64,000 bases of DNA from Castor canadensis. Taxonomy: Eukaryota; Chordata; Mammalia; Rodentia; Castoridae. The position numbers and the translations under genes were made by a program. The DNA is taken from positions 58,126,501 to 58,190,500 of the forward strand of contig NC_133394.1 of assembly GCF_047511655.1 (NCBI RefSeq). Direction: 5' to 3'. This document shows, piece after piece, positions 21,585 to 34,388 of the stretch (within the stretch, counting starts at the first letter, position 1; each line of letters opens with the position of its first letter). Below the pieces are notes generated by a model. That model had not been told where the DNA came from. It ran no database searches and saw only the letters and a program-made list of their open reading frames with translations.

Positions 21585-22340
21585 TCATGAAGATATATTT
21601 GCATTTTAAAGAGAATACTGGTTACTATTATTAAAGGAGAGGATGGTGGAATTTCAAGGCTTATACCCTATTAGGGAAAGAGTGACCTTTGAATCACTGT
21701 ACATAAAGTGGGTAACGTTAACCTTTGAAAAATACATTCTACTACTATCTCAAATGTATAAAGTTTACATATTTCCTTTATATGAAAAATGTGATGTTAT
21801 TATTTGGTTTGTTTTATTTTTGCTTTGAGATATCCTTATGCGATAAGAAGGATAAGCAGTTAGTAGTTCTTTTGTGTTGGTATTTACTGAGATCTTTGAG
21901 TCAATTAATGTGGTTTCTAATTGTTAAGGAGATAAATGACTTTGAAATTGGGAATCCTATAAAAGTATTTCAAGATAATTTATTACATTAGGGCAGAAAT
22001 CAAATAACTGAAAAGTTTTTGTGTAAGTATATGTTCTGTGTCAGTTAATGTAGATTAGTGAGGTTCCACCTATGGGTAAGCAATGTAGAAATGTGATTGT
22101 ACAAAGTGCAAGATAATTCACAGGACTTCTAACATTCAGTCATGCTGTTGCTAATAGGTGATTAATATTTCTGATGATGAAGAGAATGTGGATGTTGATA
22201 GAGTTCATAGGAGAGCTATAAGTTTAATATATTTTCCAATATATGGGTTTCATTTATGGAAAAGGTTCTGATAAAATCCAGAAAACTTAATACAATGGTG
22301 TGAAGATAAGTGCATAGTTTTTATATAAAAAATTGTGAAC
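21585..22340. other. Unassigned AT-rich stretch
   Basis: Right flank of Tigger. Short + strand open frames at 21643-21991 have no recognisable motif. No repeat recognised. Confidence 0.35.
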
Positions 22341-22342
22341 TG

Positions 22343-22402
22343 GCCTGTCTAGCAAACATGAAGCCTTGAGTTCAAGCCCCAGTACTGCCAAATAAAAGAA
22401 TT
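22343..22402 (+). mobile_element. ID-like SINE fragment, sense
   Basis: ggcctgtctagcaaacatga followed by gccttgagttcaagcccc and an A-rich end: a truncated sense copy of the ID-like head. Confidence 0.65.
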
Positions 22403-22489
22403 GTGACTTCACTTCGTGAGGAATTTGAGTATGATTAATGCTTTACCTTATATTTGGAATGAGTTATTAAAATATTAATTGTTCTCTTA

Positions 22490-22568
22490 CTTTTTTTAAT
22501 CCTGTGAATCAAACTCAGGGTCTTGTGTTGCTAAGCAAATGCTCTACCATTCAATTACCTTCCTACAT
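22490..22568 (-). mobile_element. ID-like SINE, antisense
   Basis: A T-rich left end, then aatcaaactcagggtcttgtg and gctaagcaaatgctctacc. Confidence 0.7.
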
Positions 22569-22734
22569 ACCTTCTCTTAAACTGCAGCAAATGAAAATCA
22601 AATTTTCTTGAGCATGAAAAAGATCACTTATGACTTTTTGTCCTCAAATACATTGGAAATATTTTTCTTAACTTTTGACAGTAGCTCATAATTATATATT
22701 TTTATAATGATGCTTTTGTTTCACCCATTTTATT

Positions 22735-22860
22735 AAACATATTTATTGAGAAGAGGCTGCTTATGCCAGGAAGTTTGTATAATATAAATGAATAAGGCAA
22801 GCCCATCCTTGGGCAGCAGCTGTGCAGTAAACTGACAATTATAGTATGCCAAATTCAGGA
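22735..22860 (-). repeat. L2 LINE fragment, antisense
   Basis: aacatatttattgag is the reverse of the conserved L2 3' end. It is followed by a diverged tgccaggaagtttgtataat and a segment that could match the next conserved part. Weak but in the right order. Confidence 0.45.
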
Positions 22861-24730
22861 GTTACTTAAAAAGGCATTTGTTTAGGGTTTTCTGTGTTGT
22901 CAGACATTCTACTAAAAACTATTGCAAATATTCCAAACCTGACACTTAATACTCAGAATGTTTTAGTTTATGGTAGAATTTTTGAGCTGTATAAACATTC
23001 ATTGATTAAAAAGCAGCAAATAGCTCTGTATTGTTATGTGATATCTTCCTGTTGCTCTAAATAATACTTGCTGATGACAATGCTAAGATAAGGTATGGCT
23101 GTTAGCAGATAGTTAGGGTTTCAATCATAAATAATGTTCCAGTTTAAGCCTGATGTAGGAAAACATTCCTGCACTGTGTGTCAATTATGGGGCGATATTT
23201 GTTTTAAAGGAGTGATATAATCCTCAGAGGGCCTAAAGTGCCAAGCTTTCTTTAGGACCCAAAGGTGGGATTTGGAGGAATTGCTATGACTCAGTTCCTC
23301 CCATTTCCTTATCTGAGTTAAAATAACTCTTGTTGAGACAGAGCAGGGGTGAGCCATGGTGATGAAGCCCTCTCATCATATTTGCTTTGAACTCCCACTA
23401 CAGGGCTATCCTTCTCCTACCTGTTATAAATACAAATTAAACATTAGCAAAGTTAGAAGAGGTAAAAGAAGACAAATTAGAAAATTGTAAAATGTAATGG
23501 TGATTTGAACCAATACAAAGGGTAATAAGACAAAAAAGTAGTGAAGTAGGTTTTAAATAAATATGAACTTTAATCTTACTTTAAATATATATAAAAATAA
23601 TCAATAGTCATTTTTCTGTTCAGAATCTGTCAGAATATTGGTCCATCCTTTCCTCTGTTATGTGATGAATATTTCTCAGTTTTGTATTGCTTAGTGTATC
23701 TTTTTATTACATTTTTAAAAAACAATATTTAAGAACTAAAGAAAGAAAGCTATGGGAGAATGACAGATAATCAGGTTGGTAATTTTGTGTTGGGAGACAC
23801 CAATTCCTTGGCCATAAGGAAAGACCAGAGAATGTATGCTTGAGCAAAACCTGCCCCCTTCACACCTGCCAAATCTTATGTTCCAGCCACAGTGCTCCCT
23901 ACTTCCTTGTAAATAATGGAAATATTACATGTTAAGTATAAAATATTTAAACAAAACCTAAGTGTCAATAATAAAAAGTCCGGGTTCATTATTGTTTCTC
24001 TTTCTTTCAAAATCTCTTCCTACTGTTCTATCCAGAGGTAAGTACTCTTATCTTTGCAAAATTTTTTTCAGATTAAAAAGTATAGGGTATATTATATGTA
24101 ATGCATAGGCTTTGTTTTAAAGAAACATAAGTGGAATAGTATACTTCTTGTTTCTGACTTTGATTTTTTCTGTTATCATTACATATGTCCTTGATGTGTT
24201 CTGTATCAACCATTTGAGGTCTCCCATTCTTTAAAAAAGACTGCATTTTTTATAGCGAGAGCTTTCTATAACTTAACTGAATTCCTATTGGTTAATATTT
24301 TCCCCAGGTTCTTGTGTTTGACATATAATGCTGCAGTTATGGTCCTTGAGAAGACATCTTTGTGCCAGAGGAAATAATTTCAAGGAGTGGAATTCTAGAA
24401 TGAAAATGTAAAAGATAAACATTTATATCTATAGTTTGTATAGTATCTCATAAATTGTTCTTCTCAAAGACTACTGCTTTATTCCTATCAATTCTATACA
24501 AGTTCCCATTTTCCTAAGCCTCTGCCAGTATAGTTGCTTGTAATCTTTTAATTTTTTTACTTATTTCATTGATAGATAACAGATGGCATTTTTCACAAAG
24601 ATACTCTTCATTATCTTTGTGAATTACTTGTGTTATAGGCTTTACTCATTTTTCTGCCAGATTATTTGTACACTATTGATTTACAGGGTGCCTTTCTTTT
24701 AGAAGGATCACATAAGATTGTGAAATTTTG
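22861..24730. other. Unassigned stretch
   Basis: About 1.9 kb of AT-rich DNA with no long open frame, no SINE and no LINE that I can name. Nothing supports a gene. Confidence 0.35.
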
Positions 24731-24732
24731 TC

Positions 24733-24887
24733 TCTAGTAGTTTGTTGAGGCAAGTACCTAGCTTAGGCTGGCCTTGAACACACTCTGTAGCTCAGGCCAC
24801 CCTGGAACTTGTGATCCTCTTGCCTCAGCTTCCCAAGTGCTGATATAGCAGGGATTACAGATGTGGGCCGCCACAGGTAGCTCCAGT
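24733..24887 (-). mobile_element. B1-like SINE, antisense
   Basis: ggctggccttgaacacactc, ctcaggccaccctggaactt and cctcagcttcccaagtgctg, then ggattacagatgtgggccgc, is a nearly full antisense 7SL-derived monomer. Confidence 0.85.
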
Positions 24888-25690
24888 ATTAAATGTTTAT
24901 ATTTCCTTTAGTGAGTGGGAGAGAAATAAAACAGCTTGATTATAGTATCATAATCCATTAGGAGAGAGAGGCTAGATGGATTAAATTCAAGTCATAGGCA
25001 TGTTTGCCAGGAATAGCATAGAAGTGAGGCTGTATCCTTAGATTAAGAGGTGTAAAATTTTGATTTCTCATTGCTGATGGCAATTACTTTGATCACTTTA
25101 TTGCTATGCTTCTCAAAGCCCCTCTTTGTCATTAATAAGTATTTGGGGGGAGTTATTCTGAGGCCATATGGCTATCCTGTTACTCAACAAAATTTACTTG
25201 ATTTTTTATATTGGTATGGACTCAGAGTCCTGTTTTATTTAATGGATATTAATTCATTACTATCATTCCTGATTTTGCCCAGGGGAGTGTCTTGAAGTTT
25301 GCTCTATGTCCTTTTCACATGTCTTCATGGTTCTCTGAGTTCTTTCTTTTTTTAGAAAACAAGAATCATCTTTATTTTCTCTGTCTTAGTTGTGTGATCA
25401 GCCACTTCTTAAAGAAGCCCTGAGTCCTCTTGGTAGAAAGTAGTTTTTAGGAGCAAAGTTCTCTGTTCATTTTTACTGGAATACTGCTGCTTTCTAATGA
25501 ATGTAGGTGTAAACACACACATACACACATATATTTGTAGGTCTGTTTCTATATTCATTTATATCAAAAATTAAGCCTTATTCCTTGTCTATAACTCAGG
25601 GTTCATTCTAATTTTCTTCTTCTGTATATCCTACAACAGTGAGTAACTTGGTTCTCATTATCCTTAATATATTTATTTAATTGATTAACC
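24888..25690. other. Unassigned AT-rich stretch
   Basis: No recognised repeat apart from a short CA-rich tract near 25511-25532. The + strand open frame at 25071-25295 has no recognisable motif. Confidence 0.35.
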
Positions 25691-25699
25691 CTCCTCCAC

Positions 25700-26130
25700 C
25701 CCACACTGCATCGGCCACCTTCCAGGTGTATGATCTCTTTTTCCTGCTTCTACTTCTGCTGCCAAACACTTCTCAGATTGTGTAATGTCTTCCTCCTCTT
25801 TTCTGACTGATACTCTGCACCAGGCAACCTTCCTATACAGGTGCTCTTCTCTCTCTGCTCAGGCTGTCAGTCTTCTTAGGTTCCACTGATCATGAGCTAG
25901 ATTTCTTCTTGTCAGTCTCTGCCCTGCTGTAGATGCCCTTCTTCCACTCAGGCTCCAGCATCTTGCACATGCTGTCTTTCCTGTAAATGTGCCCTCTTCA
26001 TCTCACCCTGGCTTTGAGACTCTGAGGTGCTGTCTCTGCTCTATAAACTTCATGCAAATGGATACTTATCAGGTTCTGTCATCCAACTTTAGGCTACTAA
26101 GATGCTTGTCCCTCTCTAACTCACATACAA
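25700..26130 (+). repeat. Possible L2 fragment, sense
   Basis: Pyrimidine-rich sequence with ttgcacatgctgtctttcc and further segments resembling the middle of the L2 3' region. Similarity is weak, and a low-complexity origin is possible. Confidence 0.35.
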
Positions 26131-26267
26131 ATGACTGTCCCACCTGCCTTCAGCTTCTAGCTTTTAGGATGTACTGCTTAGAAAGGGAAGAAGAAAAGGA
26201 AACATCCAATTTCTTTTTTTTTCTGTTCCATCATTTGGCCCATGAAGATTATGTAGTAGATTCTGTT

Positions 26268-26390
26268 TTGTTGTTTTGTTGTTGTTTTTGAGACAGGATC
26301 TCACTGTGTAGTCCAGGCCAGCCTTGAATTAAGTTCTCTCTTGACTCAGTGTACTGTGATTATAGGCATGACCCACCAAAGCTGGCTAAG
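26268..26390 (-). mobile_element. B1-like SINE, antisense
   Basis: gagacaggatctcactgtg, agtccaggccagccttgaat and gattataggcatgacccacc, with a T/G-rich reversed tail on the left. Confidence 0.85.
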
Positions 26391-26614
26391 ACAGGTATTT
26401 CTTATTAGATGTAAGAGTAGAGTAATCATGTCACTCTTAGTAACCTTAGTCTGTATGCACATTAAAATGATGAAATCTGGACATTACAAATATGATCCAT
26501 TGTCTTATACTTTAGATAGAAATATGGATATATTTTGTTCATTGTGTTTTTTGCATTTCTCGTATAATTTTATGAATTGCTGATTCATAAAAATTCACCT
26601 TTGGCTCCATTTAG

Positions 26615-26744
26615 GCCTTTAGATGCTATACTAGAAAAACTTTATCAGTGGATCAAAGGAAGAATGACAAGACTATCCCCAATATCCCTGAACTAGAAGA
26701 TCATCTTACAGAACACAGTTCCAGTGTTGTTTAACTCCTTGTTG
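26615..26744 (+). other. Exon-like segment, uncertain
   Basis: A pyrimidine-containing run ending in AG (26613-26614) precedes it, and GTAAGT follows at 26745-26750. One frame is open for about 39 codons to a TAA near 26732 and includes NDKTIPNIPELEDHLTEHSS, a plausible protein-like composition. I know no protein family for it. Canonical splice words also occur by chance in AT-rich DNA, so this is only a candidate. Confidence 0.2.
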
Positions 26745-26750
26745 GTAAGT

Positions 26751-27480
26751 AGAATATATTTTCTTGTACTTTATTTTATATACTGTATGGATTAAGAACT
26801 GTGAAATTTTAAGCATTGGTTTATAATGCTTACAATATCATTTATTTATTTTTAGGAAAGATTTTATTAAATCTCTGTGTCTTGAATATTGGCTCTGGAA
26901 ACTGCTTTAGGATGCTCTTTTACATTTTCTTAGTTACCTCCTTATTTGACTTAGGAAAGGTGGGAAGAGAAAAAAGGACATTGCAATTTGGTTGTTTTTC
27001 CTGTTTCAGATCGCCTTCTCACTACTACCCCAACATACACCCAAACACTTTTGCTTGCTTTCTTAAAAAACATAATAAATCTTGGTGGTGAGTGTATTTT
27101 TACATTATAATAGAATAAAATAGTTCAAAATAGTGTATAGTGCAGAGGGGAGAGAGAGGGAAGCAAAGAGAGAATGAATGTGAAGGAGAGGAAGAAATAT
27201 AATAAAACTAGGGTAGGAAAACATTATCATACATCATTTTTTGAAGTAAAAATAATAGTAAAGTTTATTAGGAAACAAATTTAGTATAACAGGACAAAAG
27301 TGGGGAGCAATGGGAAAAAAAGAAGATAAACATTTCCTGGAAGTAGAGACTCACCATAGGCTGCTGTTGTGTAGGAAGTTTTCATAATGAATGGTGTTTG
27401 ATTTGAATTTGGCATAGGAACTTGAAACATAGGGAGGAGAACAGGACAGGTTAGAAAGGGAAAAGGGTAACAATATTCCT
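26751..27480. other. Unassigned stretch
   Basis: AT-rich with a purine-rich patch near 27145-27200. No gene or repeat recognised. Confidence 0.35.
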
Positions 27481-27483
27481 GAA

Positions 27484-27655
27484 CACCTCTGTGTACAAGA
27501 TACCATAGATAGACATTTTGTATGTGTTGTCTCGATGTCAGAGCAGTCTTATGAGGGTGGGCTTTACTTTTCCCTCTTAACATACTGGACAGATTGTTAA
27601 AAAGCCCACGATAATACAGATTACACAGCTGATTTTTTCTGAGTTCAGGACATCA
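27484..27655 (-). repeat. MIR SINE fragment, antisense
   Basis: Diverged antisense MIR order: ttttgtatgtgttgtctcga, gtcttatgagggtgggcttt, a dinucleotide-type core, then ggacagattgttaaaaagcc and attacacagctgatt. Confidence 0.5.
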
Positions 27656-29565
27656 TCAGATGGGGGGAAGAGGGATATGGGTACAGGTAAAGTGTATACA
27701 CAGGAATCATAATGCTTTATAATTTGTAGATAGGACTGAGTTACCATTTAAACTACAAGTTCTATGTTTTCTAGCTGGTAAAGGAAACTATTATGAATTA
27801 TTAATGAAAGTCAAAAAAGTAAAAAGAAATACCAAATATTAGTAAGAAATAGAACTTTATAAAAGCAACTTTGAGGGATTATCATCTAAGTTTAATTAAG
27901 GACAGAGTCCTTCCTTATTTTACATCTGTCCTCTTTCCTATCACCTAGAATTTCTGACTTTTTCCTATTCTATAAACCCCTTTCTGTAAGAAAAACTAGT
28001 AATAAGCAGAAAAATGTTTTTTGGACATAATTTTCATGAAAAATAACCAAATTTAGAATATCATTTACTGTAGCATATTTAATGACATTCTTTCAAAGTA
28101 GGTTACTACAGTTATTGCAAAATACTATAAGGTGGCCTTCTTAATATGACTTCAGAGAAAATTTTCTGCTTCTATTACTTGTTAAAAGCAGAGATTGGTT
28201 CATTAAACATAACATGTTTTCTCTGATTAAAAAACCTTATATTTTATTTCTTTCAAGTGGTTGTAGTCAGTTTTGGGAAATAGCTTGTGAATGAACTTGT
28301 GTATGAGCTTTTGTCCTAATAAAGAAGGATGTTTTTCTGAAAATTGAGAAATATTGGCCTTCTCCTTCCCAGAAAATCATTGCCATGTCTTTATAACTAA
28401 AACAGTACAACAGGATGAAAAAGGAAGCAGAAGAAAAGAAAGTAGATTCTTGAAACATTGTTTCAATCTGATTGTAATTTATGTTTTTCTGGCTAATGAC
28501 AGAACAGCAAGAAGAAAGTCGAATAAGGTAACATCAACACCTGATTTTCAAATTTCATGTATTTAAGGTGAAGAGGACAAATAAGAAAATCTTATCATTT
28601 CTGATTTTTTATACCAATAGCTACCATTTTGTCTTGTTGATGGATTTCTAATCTCATAATTTTCAGAATGTTAGTCTTATTTAGCACTGGTTCTTAACAG
28701 ATTATAGAAGCACCATTATATCCATATTGGTAAATATCACTATGTTTTCTCCCACATAATTGTGAAATGTACATTACAAATTTATATTTTATCAACAAAT
28801 AGCATATGTAGATATATACTAGCTTTAGAAACTTACCTTTCAGGAAGTTTAAGTTAACCTAATTGAATGTTTTCCAGTTTCACATTTGAATCAGTGTTGG
28901 TGGACACAAGTAAGACTTCAATCAAACATAAATAGTGTTCATTAATTTGGGGCAAGGAATAGTTCCTGCAGTCATTCAAATTAACAGAGAAAAATGGTGA
29001 GTTAATTAGTCACTGCTGTTGGCTTTTTCATGGGGTAAGCAATGAAAAATTGATAATATTGTAAAGATGTTATTAAAGAACTAGAACTGGGAATAATAGA
29101 TTAATTATTGAATAAATGGACTGCTAACATAATTTTAAGTTTTAAGTGCTCTACTATCTATTAAAACAGTTATACTAATTGCTGTTGTTTTTTCTCTTAC
29201 AACAGATTCCTTTTATTTCTCTGTTCTTTCTGGAAAAGTCGTGGTTTGTGAAATTTTTTACATTACAGAAGACATGTCTATTGGGTAACAATAAAAGACA
29301 AACTAAACAAACATGAAACATTGTAAAAATATGTTGAGTATCATATTTTATTTACAAGGACTTTCTTCTTCAAATAAGCCATAAATTATAAATTGTACTT
29401 GGTGAATTGGTCTTTGAACATTCTTTTATTAGTGGGTTAATTTAGCTACAACACAGATTTATAAAAAGTTTCTAAAATAGTGGTATATAGAAATGAATAA
29501 TCCCATTTCATTTCTAGATGAAAAATTGAACCATTAAGTTACCTGACCATTTCTGTTGTAGAATT
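27656..29565. other. Unassigned AT-rich stretch
   Basis: About 1.9 kb without an identifiable repeat. Open frames near 28267-28566 occur on both strands, but with no motif and no splice context that I trust. Confidence 0.35.
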
Positions 29566-29567
29566 CT

Positions 29568-29662
29568 CTTTTTTTTTGGCTATGCCAGGGTCTGAACTCA
29601 GGACTTCATGGTTGTTAAGCAGGTATGCTTCCTACCACTTGAGTCACTGCACTAGCCCTTGT
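29568..29662 (-). mobile_element. ID-like SINE, antisense
   Basis: A T-run, then gggtctgaactcaggacttc and ctaccacttgagtcactgc. Confidence 0.8.
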
Positions 29663-29802
29663 AGAATTCTTATTGGTTAATTGTTACATGAAGCAAGGGT
29701 CAGGGATGTTGACATTTGTCATCCATTAACTTCTTGAGATAAGTTTAGAGAAGTACTTAGCATCTATTAGCAACTATAATTTTACTCTTAGAAGGAAATA
29801 CA

Positions 29803-30062
29803 GGTGCTCTACCACTTGAGCCATTCCACCAGCCCATTTTTTTTTGATAGGGTCTCCTTGTATGTCTAAGAAAGCCTGAACCTTGGTCCCCTGCTCACTA
29901 AGCCTCTCTTCATATGTGGATAAAAGGCAAGCTTCAGTGTACCCAGCACTGGTTAAGGTGAGATCTCAGAACATTTTGCCTGGGCTTGAACTGTGAGCTT
30001 TCCTGATCTCTGCCTTTCGAGTAGCTAGGATTTCAGGCTTGACCCACCACTCCTGGGTATTT
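29803..30062 (-). mobile_element. ID + B1-like composite SINE, antisense
   Basis: The reversed ID-like end (gtgctctaccacttgagcc) is followed by two reversed 7SL-like parts (gatagggtctccttgtatg; then ctgcctttcgagtagctagg and gacccaccactcctgg). It has the same composite architecture as 20323-20655 in the opposite orientation. Confidence 0.75.
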
Positions 30063-30097
30063 TTGTGGTTTTTCCTAAACTTTGTGATTTATAGAAA

Positions 30098-30202
30098 AAT
30101 ATGTCCTTTTTTTTTTTTGGTAGTACTCAGGTTTGAACTCAGGGCTTCAAGCTTGCTAGGCATGCAGTCTAACACTTGAGCTACTCCTCTGCCAGCCAGA
30201 GA
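30098..30202 (-). mobile_element. ID-like SINE, antisense
   Basis: A T-run, then ggtttgaactcagggcttca and gcttgctaggcatgcagtc. One of the best-preserved copies. Confidence 0.85.
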
Positions 30203-30927
30203 AAATTTTGAATTAATTGAGAGGTGCTAGGATTTGGAAACACTAACACTAAAGCTGCAGGAGGCATACTCTGTGCTAGTCTAAAATTATTTTAATATCA
30301 AAGGGAAAAAATAGTAGTTAAGAGGTCATGAGGGCATCCTTGTTGTACACAAGGTGATGGACCATTCACAGAAATGGAGAACTTTAAGTTTTCCTTTAGT
30401 ATGCTAACATCACAGTTTAAAATTTGACTTATATTTTATGTAATTTTTATATTGAAAATGTTATTTAAACTGGAAATTTTTCTCTGTCAACAGTTCATTT
30501 TCCTGTTAAATATTATCTAGAATTGTATTTTATGAAAGTGAAAGAACCTACTATTTGTACGTATGATAATGTATCTAAACATATATGATAAATATGTCAT
30601 ATACATATGTATGATAAATGTCGATTTTTGTCTATTAAAAATAAATTTAAAATATTTCATCTGTAATTTTGAGATATACAATCTCTTTTTTAACTTCAAG
30701 ATTATGGAGCATTATATTTCATAACATCTATTTCTAAAAAAGATGTATATTTATGTATGCAACTATTTTCTGGGTTGAAACCATTTTTAGAAAGGTTTGG
30801 TTCTAAGTTTTGAATTTGTTTAGAATGACATGAAGGCCATGCATAGACCTTTTGGTGGCATGAAAAATAAATCACTGTTGGCAGCCCATGGGAAAGCGTT
30901 TGCATTAATAACTCACATGCACTTATG
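30203..30927. other. Unassigned AT-rich stretch
   Basis: Very AT-rich, with short open frames on both strands that reflect composition. No repeat named. Confidence 0.35.
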
Positions 30928-30929
30928 GT

Positions 30930-31530
30930 CTTTTTTTATTATTATTCATTTATTCACATGTGCGTACATTGTTTGGGTCATTTCTCCCCCCCCGCCCCTG
31001 CTCTTCCCCTCTCCTATGCTCCCCCCTCCTGTCCAGGCAGAACCTGTTCTGTGCTTTTCTCCAGTTCCATTGAAGAGTAGAAATAAGCAATAATAAGAAA
31101 GACATACCATTTTTGTTAGTTGTGATAAGGACAGCTATACAGAGAGATTCCTAGCATTGCTTTCATGTACAAATGTGTTATAACCCAGGTTAATTCATCT
31201 CTAACTGATCTTTACACTGGTTCTTGATTCCCTTCTTCTGTTGACCTCTGTTGCTTTAAGGTTTCTGTATTAGTTCCTCTGGAGTGGGGACATCAAATGC
31301 TTTCATGTATATGTTCTCCCCTTGTCATGTAAGCCAAGTCCTACAACATTGCTGTATTTGCCCTTGATCTAAAGACAGCATATGAGGGAGATCATATAAT
31401 TTTTGCTCTTCTGAGTCTGGCTAACCTCGCTCAGAATGATGTCCAGTTCCATCCATTTACTTGCAAATGGTAAGATTTCATCCTTCTTCATGGCTGAGTA
31501 AAATTCCATTGTGTATAAATACCACACAAT
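30930..31530 (-). mobile_element. 5'-truncated LINE-1, antisense
   Basis: The left end is the reversed A-rich tail and the C-rich complement of the L1 polypurine tract (near 30985-31040). The 3' UTR and the end of ORF2 follow in reverse (ccatccatttacttgcaaat, then gagtaaaattccattgtgta). It matches the 3' ~600 bases of the L1 ending at 17354. Confidence 0.88.
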
Positions 31531-31930
31531 TTTGTCCTCTGGGGTGCTGTTTTGTTTTTAATATTTACAGTTAAAAACATTTATAATTTAGTGTTGTTTT
31601 CTGTTGTTAAGTTATTTTTGGTGGAGGGAATTTTTCATTTTCTTTTGATCTGCTCTTTTGAGTTGTACTTTACCCTAATTCATTATGAATGTTTCCAGCT
31701 CTTCATGTCTAAATAATTATATTGTTTCTAATCAAAGGATAGTGGAGAGTTACAGAGATTTTTGTTACTCATTTGTTTTTTATGTTTCATGTTAAGCACC
31801 TCACTTTGGAAGATACAAAAATACTTTACTTCACAAAATTTTGTCATAGTCCATTAAACGTGTAGAGACAATACATGTAGGACAGTAATTCTGTGCTCAA
31901 AGTTGAAGAGCTTCACAATATTCTCTTGAA
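31531..31930. other. Unassigned AT-rich stretch
   Basis: No repeat or gene recognised. Confidence 0.35.
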
Positions 31931-31932
31931 AA

Positions 31933-32010
31933 GATTGAGGTGTGGTTCAGTGATAAAATGGCTGCCTAGTGTGCACAAGGCACTGGGTTCAATCCCTAGC
32001 TAAAAAAATA
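31933..32010 (+). mobile_element. ID-like SINE, sense
   Basis: ggtgtggttcagtgataaaa, then ggctgcctagtgtgcacaag and a gggttcaatccctagc end, with a short A-run after it. Confidence 0.75.
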
Positions 32011-32139
32011 ATTCTCTTCATTTCAAGATGATTGTATTTCTTTGCCAAGTGTGCATATATGTATGTGTTTGGAGAGGATGGAGAGGACTGCCACAGAATA
32101 TATACTTTGTCAAAAAGAAAACAATAAAATTTTATGTTT

Positions 32140-32214
32140 TGTGGCAGGTCCCTCCTACCTCAGCTTACTGAGGGCTGAGATTAGACGTATGTGCCACTAC
32201 ACATAGCATATGCT
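32140..32214 (-). mobile_element. B1-like SINE scrap, antisense
   Basis: cctcctacctcagcttactg, then gggctgagattagacgtatg and tgccactacac: the reversed right part of a 7SL-type monomer. Confidence 0.6.
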
Positions 32215-32861
32215 AGATTAAATGGCCAGTTTAATTAAAAATAAGATTTTTTTTGTGAAGAAAGACCCAGATAGGGAATGTGAGTATATGATTCTAGGTA
32301 GAAAGACCTTGAGCAACTTTACAGATACTTCTCTGTCTGCTGTGAAAGACAATATTTCTGCAGCATCTTTAACTATGTAATCTGGCATGACCTACCTTTT
32401 AGTGGCCCCAAAAGGACCATGCAGACATGAAGCAAACATCCCAGTGGTAACAAGAATTGACAGGCTGTGCCCTAATAGTGTGAGGCCACCAATCTGAGAA
32501 ACAATCCTGAGAAATTTGGGGAGGGGTGAGGACCAATGAACTGACAAAGTTAAGGGACAGCTGTCCAAGTAGAATTACAAGTTAAAATAGAATACTAGTT
32601 GAATAATCAAAGCTAAATATAGTTTAAATGCTTGCACAATTCAATTTGCAGCCTGAGGTTTATACCGAGTGTAACTTGCCCTGATTATTTTCAGTCACTA
32701 CGTTCTTGAAATAATTTCCCTTTAAGTGAGTGTTCATTAAATGCACATAAAGTTTAGATAATATGCTCCATATTTTTTAAATGGCATAAACATATTTTTT
32801 CTCATTTTACACATCTTTAATGAGAATAGTTTACCTGACACATGATAGTATTCAGTTATGC

Positions 32862-32965
32862 TATGTTGGTAGACTTTATGTCACTGTGACCATATACCTG
32901 AGAAAAGCAACTTAAGGGAGAAGGGCTTTATTGATTTTTGTGAAGTGATATGTTTGTAGACAAAA
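32862..32965 (-). repeat. Ancient LTR-like fragment, antisense
   Basis: The order tgtcactgtgaccatatacc, tgagaaaagcaacttaaggg and gaagggctttattgattttt resembles 54360-54415. It belongs to a mammal-wide repeat that I cannot name securely, perhaps a MaLR LTR. Confidence 0.45.
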
Positions 32966-33647
32966 TAGCCTCAGATGCAAGAACTACATTAAACAAATAA
33001 CAAACATATTAAGTGGAACAAAACTGATGAGTCAGAATCCTAAGAGTTACTCTAATCTCTATCCTCAAGAGAAAAAAGTAATACAGATTTCCATCTCTAT
33101 GTAAATGATTACTAACTGGACATCCCTAAAAATTGAAGTATAGACATTGGCAGGCATTTGGCTTTCAGTGAGTTTATTATCTACTTTTGCTGATACTAAA
33201 ACACTTCAATTTAACAAAAACTCTATTGGTCACTCTTACTTTTTAAATTTACATATATGCAAAAGAATTCTGACACAATAAATATATGAAGTAAGATTAT
33301 AAAGGATAAAAATGAACTAGGATCCATTAACTAACCTTGATGCCCACTTTATAGGGAAAAGCTCAGCCTATATTTCAAGCCCAAGTCCCTGATCTGATCT
33401 TCATTCCATTCCCCATGGCTTGCTTGTTTATAAAAGTGAAGAGGACATTTTTAAAGAGTACATTTCTTTATTAGAATGAGTAACATATACTGATATTATT
33501 TGCCTCCGATTAATTTATTGTCACTTTTTTTAGGATAAGGGATATGACTAGAAAGTTAGGCATGAAATTTTGTTCTCTCCATCTTTGCTAGGTAGGATTT
33601 TTGAAAAAGTGATGTGGCATATTTATTAATATCTGAATATATTGTGG
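32966..33647. other. Unassigned AT-rich stretch
   Basis: No gene or repeat recognised. Confidence 0.35.
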
Positions 33648-33915
33648 TCATTGGCCACAATGGTATAGTAGTTAAGAAAGTGAGAGCTCTGGAGCAAATA
33701 TGTAGAGACTCAAAGAGCTCTTTTGTACCAACTTTATGACCTTATATCAGTTACTTAAGCTATCTGTGTTTATTTAAGTTCTATGACCTGTTTATATAAA
33801 CAAAAAGGAGCAATCTATCACATATGGTTGTTGTGAGCATGAGAGGAGGTTACAGACATAAAGTACATAGAACAATGATGGATGTATAATCCATACTCAG
33901 TAAATATGATCTCTT
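33648..33915 (+). repeat. MIR SINE, near full length, sense
   Basis: The full order is present: aatggtatagtagttaagaa, gctctggagcaaatatg, ctttatgaccttatatcagt, the taacctctctgtg equivalent, ggttgttgtgagcatgagag, and an end near tactcagtaaatatg. This is the most complete MIR in the window. Confidence 0.85.
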
Positions 33916-34367
33916 ACCATTTCTGGTGACATTCCTGGCACCAAGACACTAGAAATCAATTGATAGCAATGGAATCTTCCCAATTTTAATTGACGGAAGT
34001 CACACCTTGTAGCATATTGCAGTAGGAGACTCTTGAGAAAAAAAATCTAAAAATAATCTTGAGGTTTAATGGAGATTATTAGTCTTGATTTTCCCATCTC
34101 CAGAAAGAAAGAACTGTTCAGTTTATTATGGAATTGGGAATGTGAGGATCATTGAGAAGTCAGGAATTGGCAAAGCTTTTTGAAAGGGAGGATGTTATTT
34201 CCTATCACGTACCCAGAGACCTAATCTCAACTGATCTTCATTATCTTGCTTAAAGGGGAGATACTATAGAGTGAGTCATTCTCACTCTCAGATCCCACTG
34301 ACTAATATGAGGTTATTAATTGTTCCATCTTATAATAGTACTTGTAGTTCTATAGACTTAATGTTTA
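33916..34367. other. Unassigned stretch
   Basis: AT-rich; no repeat or gene recognised. Confidence 0.35.
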
Positions 34368-34388
34368 TTGTCTCTTTTACTCTCTCAA

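Noticed and set aside
30098-30202. tRNA-like sequences in the SINEs (several positions)
   Set aside because: They are tRNA-derived SINE heads with degraded A and B boxes and A-rich tails, not tRNA genes.
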